Positions 7,086 to 14,296 of a stretch of DNA of 14,605 bases are shown one piece after another. The stretch comes from Treponema sp. (GTDB taxonomy: Bacteria; Spirochaetota; Spirochaetia; Treponematales; Breznakiellaceae). A program made the translations under genes and the position numbers. Where the stretch lies: positions 1 through 14,605 of the forward strand of contig JAIRUY010000237.1 in NCBI GenBank assembly GCA_031254175.1. Reading direction: 5' to 3'. The first letter of the stretch is position 1; each line of letters opens with the position of its first letter. A model generated the notes under the pieces. That model was given only the letters and a program-made list of their open reading frames with translations. It was not told the DNA's origin and searched no databases.

Positions 7086-8183
7086 ATGAATCAAGAGTAT
7101 ATCCAAAGGTTAGAAAAAATAGAAGCTGAGCTTGACCGCTGGCTTCCTGAAAACATTGAAGCCGCAATTAAAAAAACAGCATGGGCAGAAAATGTTTTTC
7201 CGGGCATGGGAAAAAACATAAATGCCGCATCGTTGAATCACCTGCTCGTGCCGCTCAGGGATATTCTTTCCCGTGGAGGAAAACGATGGCGTCCCCTTTT
7301 GATGACACTCGTATGTGAAACCCTTGGAGGCGGCGAAGCAGCCTATCCGCTTGCGCCGCTTGTTGAATTCTGCCATAACGCCAGTTTGGTTCATGACGAT
7401 ATAGAAGATAATTCCGATGAGCGGCGCGGTAAGCCTGCGGTGCACCGCATTTACGGCGTTGATACAGCAATAAACTCAGGTTCCTTTTTTTATTTTTTGG
7501 CCCTGAACTGCATTGAATCTTATGCCGGAGGAAAAAAAGAATTTATATATAAGCTTTGGGCGGAATATATGCGCAAACTTCATCTGGGGCAGGCAATGGA
7601 TATCAGCTGGCACCGGAATATCGAGTTTGTTCCTAACATGGAAGAATACTATGTTATGTGCGGAATGAAAACAGGCAGCCTTGCCCGTTTAGCCGCCGAA
7701 CTGGGTGTTTTTGCTGCCGGAGCAAATCTCCGTTCACAGGCTTTTGCTTCAACAGAAGCGGCGCGGCAATTGGGCGAAGCTGCTGAAAAACTGGGGATTG
7801 GTTTTCAAATACTGGATGATGTTAAAAACCTGACGAGCGGTGCCCCCGGCAAAAAACGCGGAGACGATATAGTTGAAGGTAAAAAAAGCCTTCCTGTTCT
7901 AATGTATTTGAGAAAATACCCGGAAAGGAAAACGCAGATTTTTAACTGTTTTTTTCAGGCAAAAACAAACGGTATAGCCGCGCCGGAAACGGAAGAAATG
8001 ATTGAAGTTTTGGCTGCATCCGGCATATTGGCGGAGGCGGAAGAAAAAGGGAAGGCATTTTTAACAGAAGCAAGCATTGTTTTCGGCTTTCCGCGGCTGG
8101 ACACAATTGCTTCAGCCGGAGGATTTTCCGCAAGCGAGGAAGCCTGTGCTCTGCTGAACGGGCTTATAAGCCAGATTAGTTAA
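7086..8183 (+). CDS. trans-polyprenyl diphosphate synthase (GGPP-synthase-like)
   Basis: A 365-residue all-helical isoprenyl diphosphate synthase that condenses IPP with an allylic diphosphate to make a longer prenyl chain. GGKRWRP (64-70) is the diphosphate-binding start. The first aspartate-rich motif is HDDIEDNSDERRG (D104, D105, D108; R113, R114), and the second is QILDDVKNL (D244, D245), where the usual fifth Asp is N248. K266 and K267 follow. The residue five before the first motif is Ala99 rather than a bulky aromatic, which in this family usually allows chains of C20 or longer. DIEDNS, the AINSGSFFYFLAL stretch and LHLGQAMDISW recall eukaryotic GGPP synthases more than bacterial IspA/IspB. 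It is slightly longer than usual (300-350). No Shine-Dalgarno precedes ATG7086. The BFN gene follows after ten bases, probably cotranscribed. Confidence 0.88.
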   Translation: MNQEYIQRLEKIEAELDRWLPENIEAAIKKTAWAENVFPGMGKNINAASLNHLLVPLRDILSRGGKRWRPLLMTLVCETLGGGEAAYPLAPLVEFCHNASLVHDDIEDNSDERRGKPAVHRIYGVDTAINSGSFFYFLALNCIESYAGGKKEFIYKLWAEYMRKLHLGQAMDISWHRNIEFVPNMEEYYVMCGMKTGSLARLAAELGVFAAGANLRSQAFASTEAARQLGEAAEKLGIGFQILDDVKNLTSGAPGKKRGDDIVEGKKSLPVLMYLRKYPERKTQIFNCFFQAKTNGIAAPETEEMIEVLAASGILAEAEEKGKAFLTEASIVFGFPRLDTIASAGGFSASEEACALLNGLISQIS

Positions 8184-8193
8184 GGAGAAACAG

Positions 8194-8751
8194 ATGAAGG
8201 ACATGGTAGTTAGTGAAATATGGTCTATTCTCAAAACAAATCACGGTAACGCAATACTTTTAAAACCAAAGAATATGGAAATTGCCGTTCCAATTTTTAT
8301 CGGCGCTATGGAAATGCAGTCTGTTTTAATAGGCAGGGAAAAAATAAAATTACCCCGTCCGCATACGCATGATTTGTTCCTTAATATGCTCGCAAACATA
8401 AATTTGACAATAAGAAGAGTCGAAGTTTATGAGTTAAAAGATGATGTTTATCATGCCCGTCTGGTTATCACGGGCGGCGAATATACAAACGAAAAACCGC
8501 TTGTTCTTGAAAGCCGGCCTTCCGATACATTTGCACTTGCTGCCCGTAAAAAATGCCCTATTTTTCTGGCTGTTTCTGTCATTGAACAAACCGGCCTTCC
8601 ACTGGATTTTTTCATCAGCGAACTTGAAGAAGAGGTAGTTGACAGGTACGGTTCCCTTAAAGAACAGTTGGAAAAAGCGGTCGCCGAAGAGGAATACGAG
8701 CAGGCAGCGGAGATTAGGGATTTGTTAAGATTGCTGGAAAATGACGATTAA
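8194..8751 (+). CDS. bifunctional nuclease (BFN/DUF151) domain protein with C-terminal UVR motif
   Basis: A 185-residue cytoplasmic protein. The BFN/DUF151 domain spans about 1-140, with PRPHTHDLFLNMLANI (54-69) and the hallmark ESRPSDTFALAARKKCPIFL (106-125). BFN proteins were named for DNase/RNase activity shown in plants; in bacteria the true role is unclear. Residues about 150-184 form a helical pair with EEEYEQAAEIRDLLRLLE (165-182), the UVR motif that mediates UvrB-UvrC contact and occurs in Clp-ATPase regulators such as McsA. The combination suggests a protein-interaction arm on a nucleic-acid-associated domain. A strong AAGGAG site lies before ATG8194, ten bases after the prenyl synthase stop. 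Catalytic activity is not shown by sequence. Confidence 0.88.
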   Translation: MKDMVVSEIWSILKTNHGNAILLKPKNMEIAVPIFIGAMEMQSVLIGREKIKLPRPHTHDLFLNMLANINLTIRRVEVYELKDDVYHARLVITGGEYTNEKPLVLESRPSDTFALAARKKCPIFLAVSVIEQTGLPLDFFISELEEEVVDRYGSLKEQLEKAVAEEEYEQAAEIRDLLRLLENDD

Positions 8752-8805
8752 ACAGGAGTTTTTTACGGCAGGAAGAAGAATTTTATTGCTTTTTTCTTTA
8801 GCCCA

Positions 8806-8834
8806 TTGCATGGCAATTTGATTTGTTATAAAAT
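8806..8834 (+). promoter_or_regulatory. promoter candidate for the LysM-M23 gene
   Basis: TTGCAT (8806-8811), a 17-base spacer and TAAAAT (8829-8834; an overlapping TATAAA is at 8827-8832). Transcription would begin at about 8841, virtually at the ATG at 8842. This means either a leaderless mRNA from 8842 or real initiation at ATG8866, which also lacks a ribosome-binding site. Confidence 0.4.
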
Positions 8835-8841
8835 ATAAAGT

Positions 8842-9831
8842 ATGTTGTCTTTTCCTGATAAACGCATGACTGTCTGCCGCAATGTTTTCAGACTGACAGC
8901 CGTCCTATACCTTGTTTTTTTACTCAAGCCCGGCTATGCAGCAAAACAGCAGGAAAACCCGCCTGTTGAGCACGGTATTGGCGGAGGCGTCCTTTTTGTC
9001 GAAGATACATTTAAAGAAGTTTTATCTGCCGAAGAAGCCGGAATAGTGCTTTCTCCCGCATCAGTAGAATCTGTTATGGAGCTGGGATCGTTTTTTAAAC
9101 CTCGTGTGATGTTATACGATTCTCATACAGTGAAAAGCGGTGATCATATCAGCGAACTTGCCGTTAGTTACGGTCTTACCCAGGACACAATTATTTCAAT
9201 AAATAAAATAACAAACACGCGCCTTTTACAGATAGGAAGAGTGCTGAAAATCCCCAATCAGGACGGAGTTTTACACACTGTCAAAAACGGCGAAACTTTA
9301 AGCTCAATAGCGGAGAGGTATAAGTCGGATCAGGAAACAATCATAACAGTTAATGAGCTTTTTTCTGAAAATATCAGGGCTGGGACAGACATATTTATCC
9401 CCGGAGCGCGGCTTGACTGGATTGTTCTGCAGGAAATTAACGGCGATTTATTTATCTGGCCTGTAAGCGGTGTTATAACCTCTGCTTACGGAAACAGAAG
9501 GGATCCGTTTAACCATGGGCGTAGTCAATTTCACACCGGCATTGATATCAGGGGCGGAACAGGCACTCCGGTAAGAGCGGCAATGTCAGGCCGTATCAGT
9601 CAGGTAGGATATGACCCTATTTGGGGAAACTATGTAATAATCAGCCATCATTCGGGTTACCGTACGCTCTATGCTCACTTGAGTGTAATCAGGACAAGAA
9701 CCGGCGCATATATTTCTACCGGAGAACGTATAGGCGATATCGGCAGCACCGGACTCAGCACCGGCCCACACTTACACTTTACGGTTTATAAAAACGGAGT
9801 AACTGTTAATCCACGTTCGTTGATGAGATAG
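8842..9831 (+). CDS. secreted LysM-M23 (LytM-type) peptidoglycan endopeptidase
   Basis: A 329-residue exported cell-wall protein. An N-terminal hydrophobic segment (about 17-30, ending GYAA) looks like a signal peptide or anchor. Two LysM peptidoglycan-binding repeats follow, about 94-138 (SHTVKSGDHISELAVSYGL) and 144-187 (LHTVKNGETLSSIAERYKS). The C-terminal M23 domain (about 205-329) has all expected zinc and catalytic residues: H231 and D235 in HTGID, H279 in YAHL, and H310 and H312 in GPHLHF. It is therefore predicted to be an active endopeptidase cutting peptide cross-bridges, unlike degenerate EnvC/NlpD-type activators. Start is uncertain between ATG8842 and ATG8866 (residue 9), since neither has a Shine-Dalgarno; the shorter form gives a more classical signal peptide. 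It converges with the following gene, 16 bases between stops. Confidence 0.93.
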   Translation: MLSFPDKRMTVCRNVFRLTAVLYLVFLLKPGYAAKQQENPPVEHGIGGGVLFVEDTFKEVLSAEEAGIVLSPASVESVMELGSFFKPRVMLYDSHTVKSGDHISELAVSYGLTQDTIISINKITNTRLLQIGRVLKIPNQDGVLHTVKNGETLSSIAERYKSDQETIITVNELFSENIRAGTDIFIPGARLDWIVLQEINGDLFIWPVSGVITSAYGNRRDPFNHGRSQFHTGIDIRGGTGTPVRAAMSGRISQVGYDPIWGNYVIISHHSGYRTLYAHLSVIRTRTGAYISTGERIGDIGSTGLSTGPHLHFTVYKNGVTVNPRSLMR

Positions 9832-9847
9832 GCAAATAATAAATTTT

Positions 9848-11962
9848 CTATTCTTTCTTTCCGTCTTCATCCTCTTTTTCAAGGGACGAAAACAAGGAAT
9901 AGAAAGGGGACACGACATCTATATCGGTAAAATTTACATCTTCAGCTTCTTCTTTACCGGCATGATCTTCTGTACCGGCAGGAATATTCCGGTTAAATTC
10001 AATTTCACTTGCAAGAGCCAGAAGTCCCCTGCGAATGGTGGCAGGTCTCTCTGCTGGTACATTGGTTTTAGCCTCATCGGCTTTTTCGATTTTCTCTATT
10101 TTTTCAGATTGCTTTATTTTCTTGGTTGCCGGAACTTTCTTCGCTGCTGGAGCTTTCTTAGTTACTGGCGCTTTTTTAGTTGCCGGGGTTTTCTTCATTG
10201 CCGGAACTTTCTTCACTGCGGGAGTTTTCTTAGCTGAAGGAGCTTTCTTCACTGTTGGAGTTTTCTTTGCTGTGGGAGCTTTCTTCGTTGCCGGGGTTTT
10301 CTTCACTGCCGGAACTTTCTTCGTTGTCGGAGTTTTCTTCACTGAAGGAGCTTTCTTTGTTTTTTTCGTTTCTTTTATTTCTACAGCTTCTTTGATTTCT
10401 TCCAGTTCTATTATTTCACCAATCTCATCTAACTCATCTAATTTTTCCAGTTGGGTTCCTTCTTGCGCCAAAGCTTGTTCGTTGCCGGACTCTACTTCTG
10501 CTGCTTCTAATGTATCTTTGATTTCAAGAGATTCAACTTCTTCGAGAGCTTCGACTTCTTCAAGAGATTCGGCTTCTTCGAGAGGCTCGACTTCTTCAAG
10601 AGATTCGACCTCTTCGAGAGATTCAGCTTCTTCCAGCGTCTCCATTTCCGCAGCATTATCTTCTTTTTTGTCCGGCGCCGCGATTTTTTCTGCTCTTGCA
10701 TGAGTCTTAGGCGGCGTTTCTTGTGAGGCAAAACTGCCGGATTTAATAACGGTCAGCAGTTCATCCCATGAGTTGTCTATAATGCCGTCAATTTTTTGTT
10801 CGGTCCGGCGGGTAACTTTAAGATGACGTTTCAGCTCTGAATGAATTTCAGCTCTTCGTTGTTCAAGTCCTAGTATCCACTTTGCCCTGTCTTGGCTGGA
10901 TTTATTTACAAATAACTGTTCAAAAAGATTTTCTCTAAGGCGTTTTATGCGATTTTGCACTAATATTACGGGGCTTGGCCTGAAATTTACCATGAAGTAA
11001 AGAGTAAGAAAGAGAGTTAGAAACAATGAAATATAAAGAACATATTTCATGGAATTGGAGATGGAAAATAAATCGTCATTTACGAGACGGCCGAAAAACA
11101 AGTCATAACCTGTTCTGAATGAAATCAGAGAAAACATAACCCCTGAATCTCCGGTATCAAAAGTAACTCTGCCCTGTGTGCCGCCTGTCCAGGCAGATGA
11201 AACTTTTTCATGAATATCTGTTCTTGAGATTGCAGGGCTTCCAAGAAGGATACCGGGCGGCAATCCAATAATTGAAACATCTTCATTTATTTTTATGCGC
11301 CCTTCTTCAACAAGTTTTTCCGCCAGCGCTTTTGCCGAGACAGAAAAAAGCGCCGTTCCCCGGTAAACATCTATTGAATCGATAAAAGGATAGGAAAAAA
11401 TTATTCTGTCGCTTTTTTCGTCCATGATAAATTTGGGGCTTTCATTCGCAGAAACGCTTACTGTGTTATATGGCAGGGCAAGAGGGTCTTCTGTGTAATT
11501 TCTATATATTGTTGAATCATTGCTCTGGCCCAAGATATCACCGGGCGAAGTTGAATAATGTATCCTTGTCCCGTTACTGTCTACAAACCGTACTGACTGA
11601 AGGCCGATTGTAGATTCAAGCAACAGTCCGTATATCCTGGAACGTTCATAAATGTCATCAGCGCTTTGGCTGTAAAGAAAACTTTCGCGGACTGAAGGTT
11701 CTTCCAAAGTACGTGCAAATTTATTTTGCAATTCAAATATGTGGGTTAAGACAAGTTCAGCATCACTGTTATTTTCAGTGATATATGAATTTATAACAGA
11801 AGGATTATAAAAATGGGTTTGGACAAAATCGACAAGCTTTTCATCTACCAGCCAAGTCAGACCTGCAAAAATGAGGATTGAAATTATCAGGGCCAAAATC
11901 GGCTTAAAATAAGTAGACAATATTTTACCCGTTTCTTCTATTATCGGCAAAAAAACACACAA
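9848..11962 (-). CDS. bitopic membrane protein with sensor-like outer domain and acidic/basic hexapeptide-repeat tail
   Basis: A 704-residue protein I cannot assign to a named family. TM1 is about 22-39 and TM2 about 308-326. Between them lies an extracytoplasmic domain with weak Cache-like character (SVRFVDSNGTRIHYST at 123-138; IIFSYPF and ALFSVSAKAL near 187-213). The cytoplasmic part has a charged helical region (about 335-405), eight acidic hexads of the ESLEEV type (441-488), thirteen basic hexads KK[TAV]Pxx (536-613), and a final about 85 residues of mixed composition. The basic part resembles histone-H1-like bacterial tails (AlgP, chlamydial Hc2) and could bind nucleic acid. The start is TTG11962, directly after an in-frame stop; no ATG or GTG precedes TM1, so this TTG or the TTG at 11920 must be used. 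It follows the 468-residue gene by 37 bases, a likely operon. Product length may vary between strains because of the repeats. Confidence 0.8.
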   Translation of the reverse strand: MCVFLPIIEETGKILSTYFKPILALIISILIFAGLTWLVDEKLVDFVQTHFYNPSVINSYITENNSDAELVLTHIFELQNKFARTLEEPSVRESFLYSQSADDIYERSRIYGLLLESTIGLQSVRFVDSNGTRIHYSTSPGDILGQSNDSTIYRNYTEDPLALPYNTVSVSANESPKFIMDEKSDRIIFSYPFIDSIDVYRGTALFSVSAKALAEKLVEEGRIKINEDVSIIGLPPGILLGSPAISRTDIHEKVSSAWTGGTQGRVTFDTGDSGVMFSLISFRTGYDLFFGRLVNDDLFSISNSMKYVLYISLFLTLFLTLYFMVNFRPSPVILVQNRIKRLRENLFEQLFVNKSSQDRAKWILGLEQRRAEIHSELKRHLKVTRRTEQKIDGIIDNSWDELLTVIKSGSFASQETPPKTHARAEKIAAPDKKEDNAAEMETLEEAESLEEVESLEEVEPLEEAESLEEVEALEEVESLEIKDTLEAAEVESGNEQALAQEGTQLEKLDELDEIGEIIELEEIKEAVEIKETKKTKKAPSVKKTPTTKKVPAVKKTPATKKAPTAKKTPTVKKAPSAKKTPAVKKVPAMKKTPATKKAPVTKKAPAAKKVPATKKIKQSEKIEKIEKADEAKTNVPAERPATIRRGLLALASEIEFNRNIPAGTEDHAGKEEAEDVNFTDIDVVSPFYSLFSSLEKEDEDGKKE
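10124..10357 (-). repeat. 13 x 18-bp tandem repeat encoding KK[TAV]Pxx hexapeptides
   Basis: Residues 536-613 of the membrane protein are thirteen gapless six-residue units such as KKTPAT, KKAPSA and KKVPAV, so the DNA has an 18-bp period over 234 bp. KK and P are invariant; positions 3, 5 and 6 vary among small or hydrophobic residues. Charge is strongly positive. The units differ in sequence, so this is an old or purified array, yet it is still a candidate for length variation by slippage or recombination. Confidence 0.9.
10499..10642 (-). repeat. 8 x 18-bp tandem repeat encoding ESLEEV-type acidic hexapeptides
   Basis: Residues 441-488 are eight gapless units, six of the type E[STPA]LEE[VA] followed by two degenerate ones (ESLEIK, DTLEAA). 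The period, 18 bp, equals that of the basic array about 140 bp away. The units are highly similar at DNA level, so this is the likelier of the two arrays to change copy number. Confidence 0.88.
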
Positions 11963-11999
11963 ATTTCCAAAACTTCAATAAGATTAACATCACCGGGCG

Positions 12000-13406
12000 C
12001 TAAGAAGAAGCAGGCGGCTCAGCAGGAGTCAACCTAAGGCGTTTCATCTGTTCTTCTTCTTCTTTTTGTGCGCTATATTCATACCTAAGCTGGTTAGCCC
12101 TGACGATTATATTTTTTAATGTCAATAATTCGGGCTTTATACCCTTAATTGCCTCCCGGTTTTCCGCAGGCGCATTTGCTTTGAAATGATCATCCATTGC
12201 ATTCATGGTTTTATGCAATGCCTGAACATCTCTGATGTTTTTTTCCAGATAACCAATAATTTGATCTTCTGTCATTGCTGTCAGTTTATTATAAGCTGAA
12301 CCTTTGACAAAACTGCTCAATAATCTTGATTTTTTTGTAACATCATCAATGAAACGGCGGAAACTTACCTTTTCTTTTACCGGAGTGTTATTTGTGGTAT
12401 CCATATATTCCAGAAAATAAACGACTTCTTCAGGTTCTGCATGAGTAATCTGTCTGATTAACTCCTTGATGGCATAAATAAAGCCCTTTTTAATGCTTTC
12501 CATTACATTTTGGTTTTCTTCAAATTTGGCGCAAATATCATTCAAGGAACCGGAAGCGCCGCCAATGGCCTGTATGCCTTCCAGCAGAATGTTTTTGTAA
12601 TTTATAACCTGTTTTACAGTTTTCTGCTTTTCTTCCGGAATCTTAAGAGAGTTTAACAGCGTCTCCCTTAAATCGGGACCGCTTGAAGAATAGTCTTCTT
12701 TTATGATTTCCTCTATTAATTCCTTGTAAAAATGCGCCCCTTGCATTGTTGCTGACATTTTTTTCTTGATGCTTTCCATGTTAGCTTCGTTTGCGGCCAT
12801 AGACTTGGTAACATTTTGACGAACTGACAATTTGTAACTTTCCCTTGAGTAGGTATTAAGATCCTTCAAAGTATTGATTACTAATGCTGTTGTTTTTGAC
12901 AGTTTTGTAAGACATTCGCCAATAATATTAAGCGTCAGAGTATCAACGCCGACTTTTGCCTGTGTCATCATTTCCGCCACAGCTTTTGTCATGAGATTCT
13001 GGTTATCCGGAGTTAAATTTATCCAGTCTATATAACGAATGAGTCCTACAATCCGCTTAATCCGGTCAAGGTTTAGAAAATCCATACCCAATTGGTAAAA
13101 GTTCACCAAAAAGTCCAGCTGGCTATCATAGTTGGAAAGTCTTAGGGAAAGCTGTTCAAGCCGCTTTGCGTCTTGGAAAGCGCTGGAATCCGGCACTTCA
13201 AGTTCACTAATTTTAGTTTCCTGTTTATAAGGATCTTCATTTAAAATCTTTTTTTTGAGGAAAATATTGTACAAAGTAGTAAAAGATGTTTGAAAAGCCC
13301 TGAGATTTTCTTTGAGTTTTCCCATCTCGGATCTTTCCAGCCATTCTTTCCGGGCATCAAGCACCTGTTGTAGCGCATCTGCATAGTTACCAAGATCTGC
13401 TGCCAT
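12000..13406 (-). CDS. predicted all-helical cytoplasmic protein of unknown function
   Basis: A 468-residue protein I do not recognise. It has no signal peptide or membrane span, is rich in Leu, Lys, Glu, Asn and Ile, and reads as a series of amphipathic helices with few glycines or prolines. Probable coiled-coil stretches lie near residues 10-50 and 435-458, and the C-terminus is proline-rich (LTPAEPPASS). No catalytic motif or nucleotide-binding loop is visible. The start ATG13406 is preceded not by a Shine-Dalgarno but by a TATAAT box nine bases away, suggesting a leaderless transcript. It is the first gene of a probable two-gene operon with the repeat-tailed membrane protein (37-base gap), so a structural or adaptor partner of that protein is a reasonable guess. 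Confidence 0.75.
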   Translation of the reverse strand: MAADLGNYADALQQVLDARKEWLERSEMGKLKENLRAFQTSFTTLYNIFLKKKILNEDPYKQETKISELEVPDSSAFQDAKRLEQLSLRLSNYDSQLDFLVNFYQLGMDFLNLDRIKRIVGLIRYIDWINLTPDNQNLMTKAVAEMMTQAKVGVDTLTLNIIGECLTKLSKTTALVINTLKDLNTYSRESYKLSVRQNVTKSMAANEANMESIKKKMSATMQGAHFYKELIEEIIKEDYSSSGPDLRETLLNSLKIPEEKQKTVKQVINYKNILLEGIQAIGGASGSLNDICAKFEENQNVMESIKKGFIYAIKELIRQITHAEPEEVVYFLEYMDTTNNTPVKEKVSFRRFIDDVTKKSRLLSSFVKGSAYNKLTAMTEDQIIGYLEKNIRDVQALHKTMNAMDDHFKANAPAENREAIKGIKPELLTLKNIIVRANQLRYEYSAQKEEEEQMKRLRLTPAEPPASS

Positions 13407-13421
13407 ATAATAAGTATTATA
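13406..13421. promoter_or_regulatory. palindromic back-to-back -10 region between divergent genes
   Basis: TATAATA-AG-TATTATA is a perfect 7+7 bp inverted repeat that places a consensus TATAAT on each strand. On the minus strand TATAAT (13416-13421) sits nine bases before ATG13406; on the plus strand TATAAT (13406-13411) could serve the lipoprotein gene, with a leader of about 80 bases. No clear -35 was found at 16-18 bases for either direction (a minus-strand TTGAAT is only 14 away). Confidence 0.4.
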
Positions 13422-13495
13422 CAGAAATACAAAAAATTCAACGAGTTATTCTGACAGTTGGTAAAGCAGGAAAGCAAAATTGCCCCATTATAGGC

Positions 13496-14266
13496 ATGAA
13501 AACATTAATTTTAAAATTGCCCTTGTTTTTTGTTTTGCTTCTTTTGCTGACTGGCTGTAAAGATCGTTTGATTTTCGGACTTTCCCTGGAATTTCCTGAA
13601 GTTCCGGAACCTTGGGTAAAATTACTTGGCGAGCCCCACTGGCGGCTGGAATGGCTTAGTTTGGACGGGAAAAAGCAGTCAAAGGTCATTTTTCCCGGCG
13701 AATCCGCAGAAATTGAGGTTCCGGCCATCTGGACAAATCCTGTTTCAGCGTTTCCGTATTGGCCGGATTATAACCTTATCCCCGGGTACTTTAAACCAGC
13801 CGGCGCGCTTTTTCCTTTTGATATTGCCCGGGAAAAATTACTTCTAAGCTGGAAAGCCGGGCCGGATACGATCTTTTATTGGGAACTTGCTTTTTTTAAT
13901 GAGCATAACTCTTCAAAAAACCCGGCAAATTTTGATTGGCCAAGATTTCGGGAGCTTTTTGAAACAGATGTGCTGAATGAAGCTGTCCGCAAAGATCCCT
14001 GGCTCGTTGATTGGCATTATGTAGCCAAAAAAACCATCGAAGCAAATTTTGACCGCCGCCGTATTGTCCCGCAAAAAACAGAATCCTTGAACATTCCGGC
14101 ACCAGCCGGTCTCTGGTACGGAAATTCTCCATTTGCAGAACCATTGTGTTTTGAGGAAGGAGAAACTCCGTCTTTTCCGGTATATCCGGATATAAATGTA
14201 TGGATTTCCGGCGAAGGAATCCTGCGCTTCAGCGGAAAAACATGGGTGTTTACTGAATGGGAGTAA
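13496..14266 (+). CDS. predicted lipoprotein of unknown function
   Basis: A 256-residue protein with a classical type II signal peptide: MKTLILK, a hydrophobic run (8-18) and lipobox LLTGC with the lipidated cysteine at C21. The mature part is rich in aromatics, especially Trp, and prolines (VPEPWVKLLGEPHW, PYWPDYNLIPGYFKP), suggesting a beta-rich envelope-facing domain. I recognise no enzyme motif. The ribosome-binding site is weak (only TAGG close to ATG13496). It is divergent from the 468-residue helical protein and followed after 30 bases by another secreted protein, so the two may form an envelope operon. Codon and base composition look like the neighbours; nothing suggests recent transfer. 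Confidence 0.85.
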   Translation: MKTLILKLPLFFVLLLLLTGCKDRLIFGLSLEFPEVPEPWVKLLGEPHWRLEWLSLDGKKQSKVIFPGESAEIEVPAIWTNPVSAFPYWPDYNLIPGYFKPAGALFPFDIAREKLLLSWKAGPDTIFYWELAFFNEHNSSKNPANFDWPRFRELFETDVLNEAVRKDPWLVDWHYVAKKTIEANFDRRRIVPQKTESLNIPAPAGLWYGNSPFAEPLCFEEGETPSFPVYPDINVWISGEGILRFSGKTWVFTEWE

Positions 14267-14296
14267 GTGATATATAATAAAAAAAACAAAATAATT

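Noticed and set aside
8805..8818. Short inverted repeat ATTGC-ATG-GCAAT before the LysM-M23 gene
   Set aside because: Five-bp arms are expected by chance at this length; no second copy was noticed.
10124..10642. Regular repeats that might suggest a CRISPR array
   Set aside because: The 18-bp units are contiguous without spacers and keep one reading frame, so they are coding tandem repeats.
10035..10703. 222-codon + strand open frame rich in Phe, Gly, Ala and Ser
   Set aside because: It is antisense to the hexapeptide repeats; an 18-bp period keeps frames open on both strands and yields an artificial low-complexity protein with no ribosome-binding site.
13406..13421. TATAATA-AG-TATTATA palindrome as a specific operator
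   Set aside because: It is only 7+7 bp of pure A/T and is fully explained by two back-to-back -10 boxes; kept as a promoter feature, not claimed as a regulator site.
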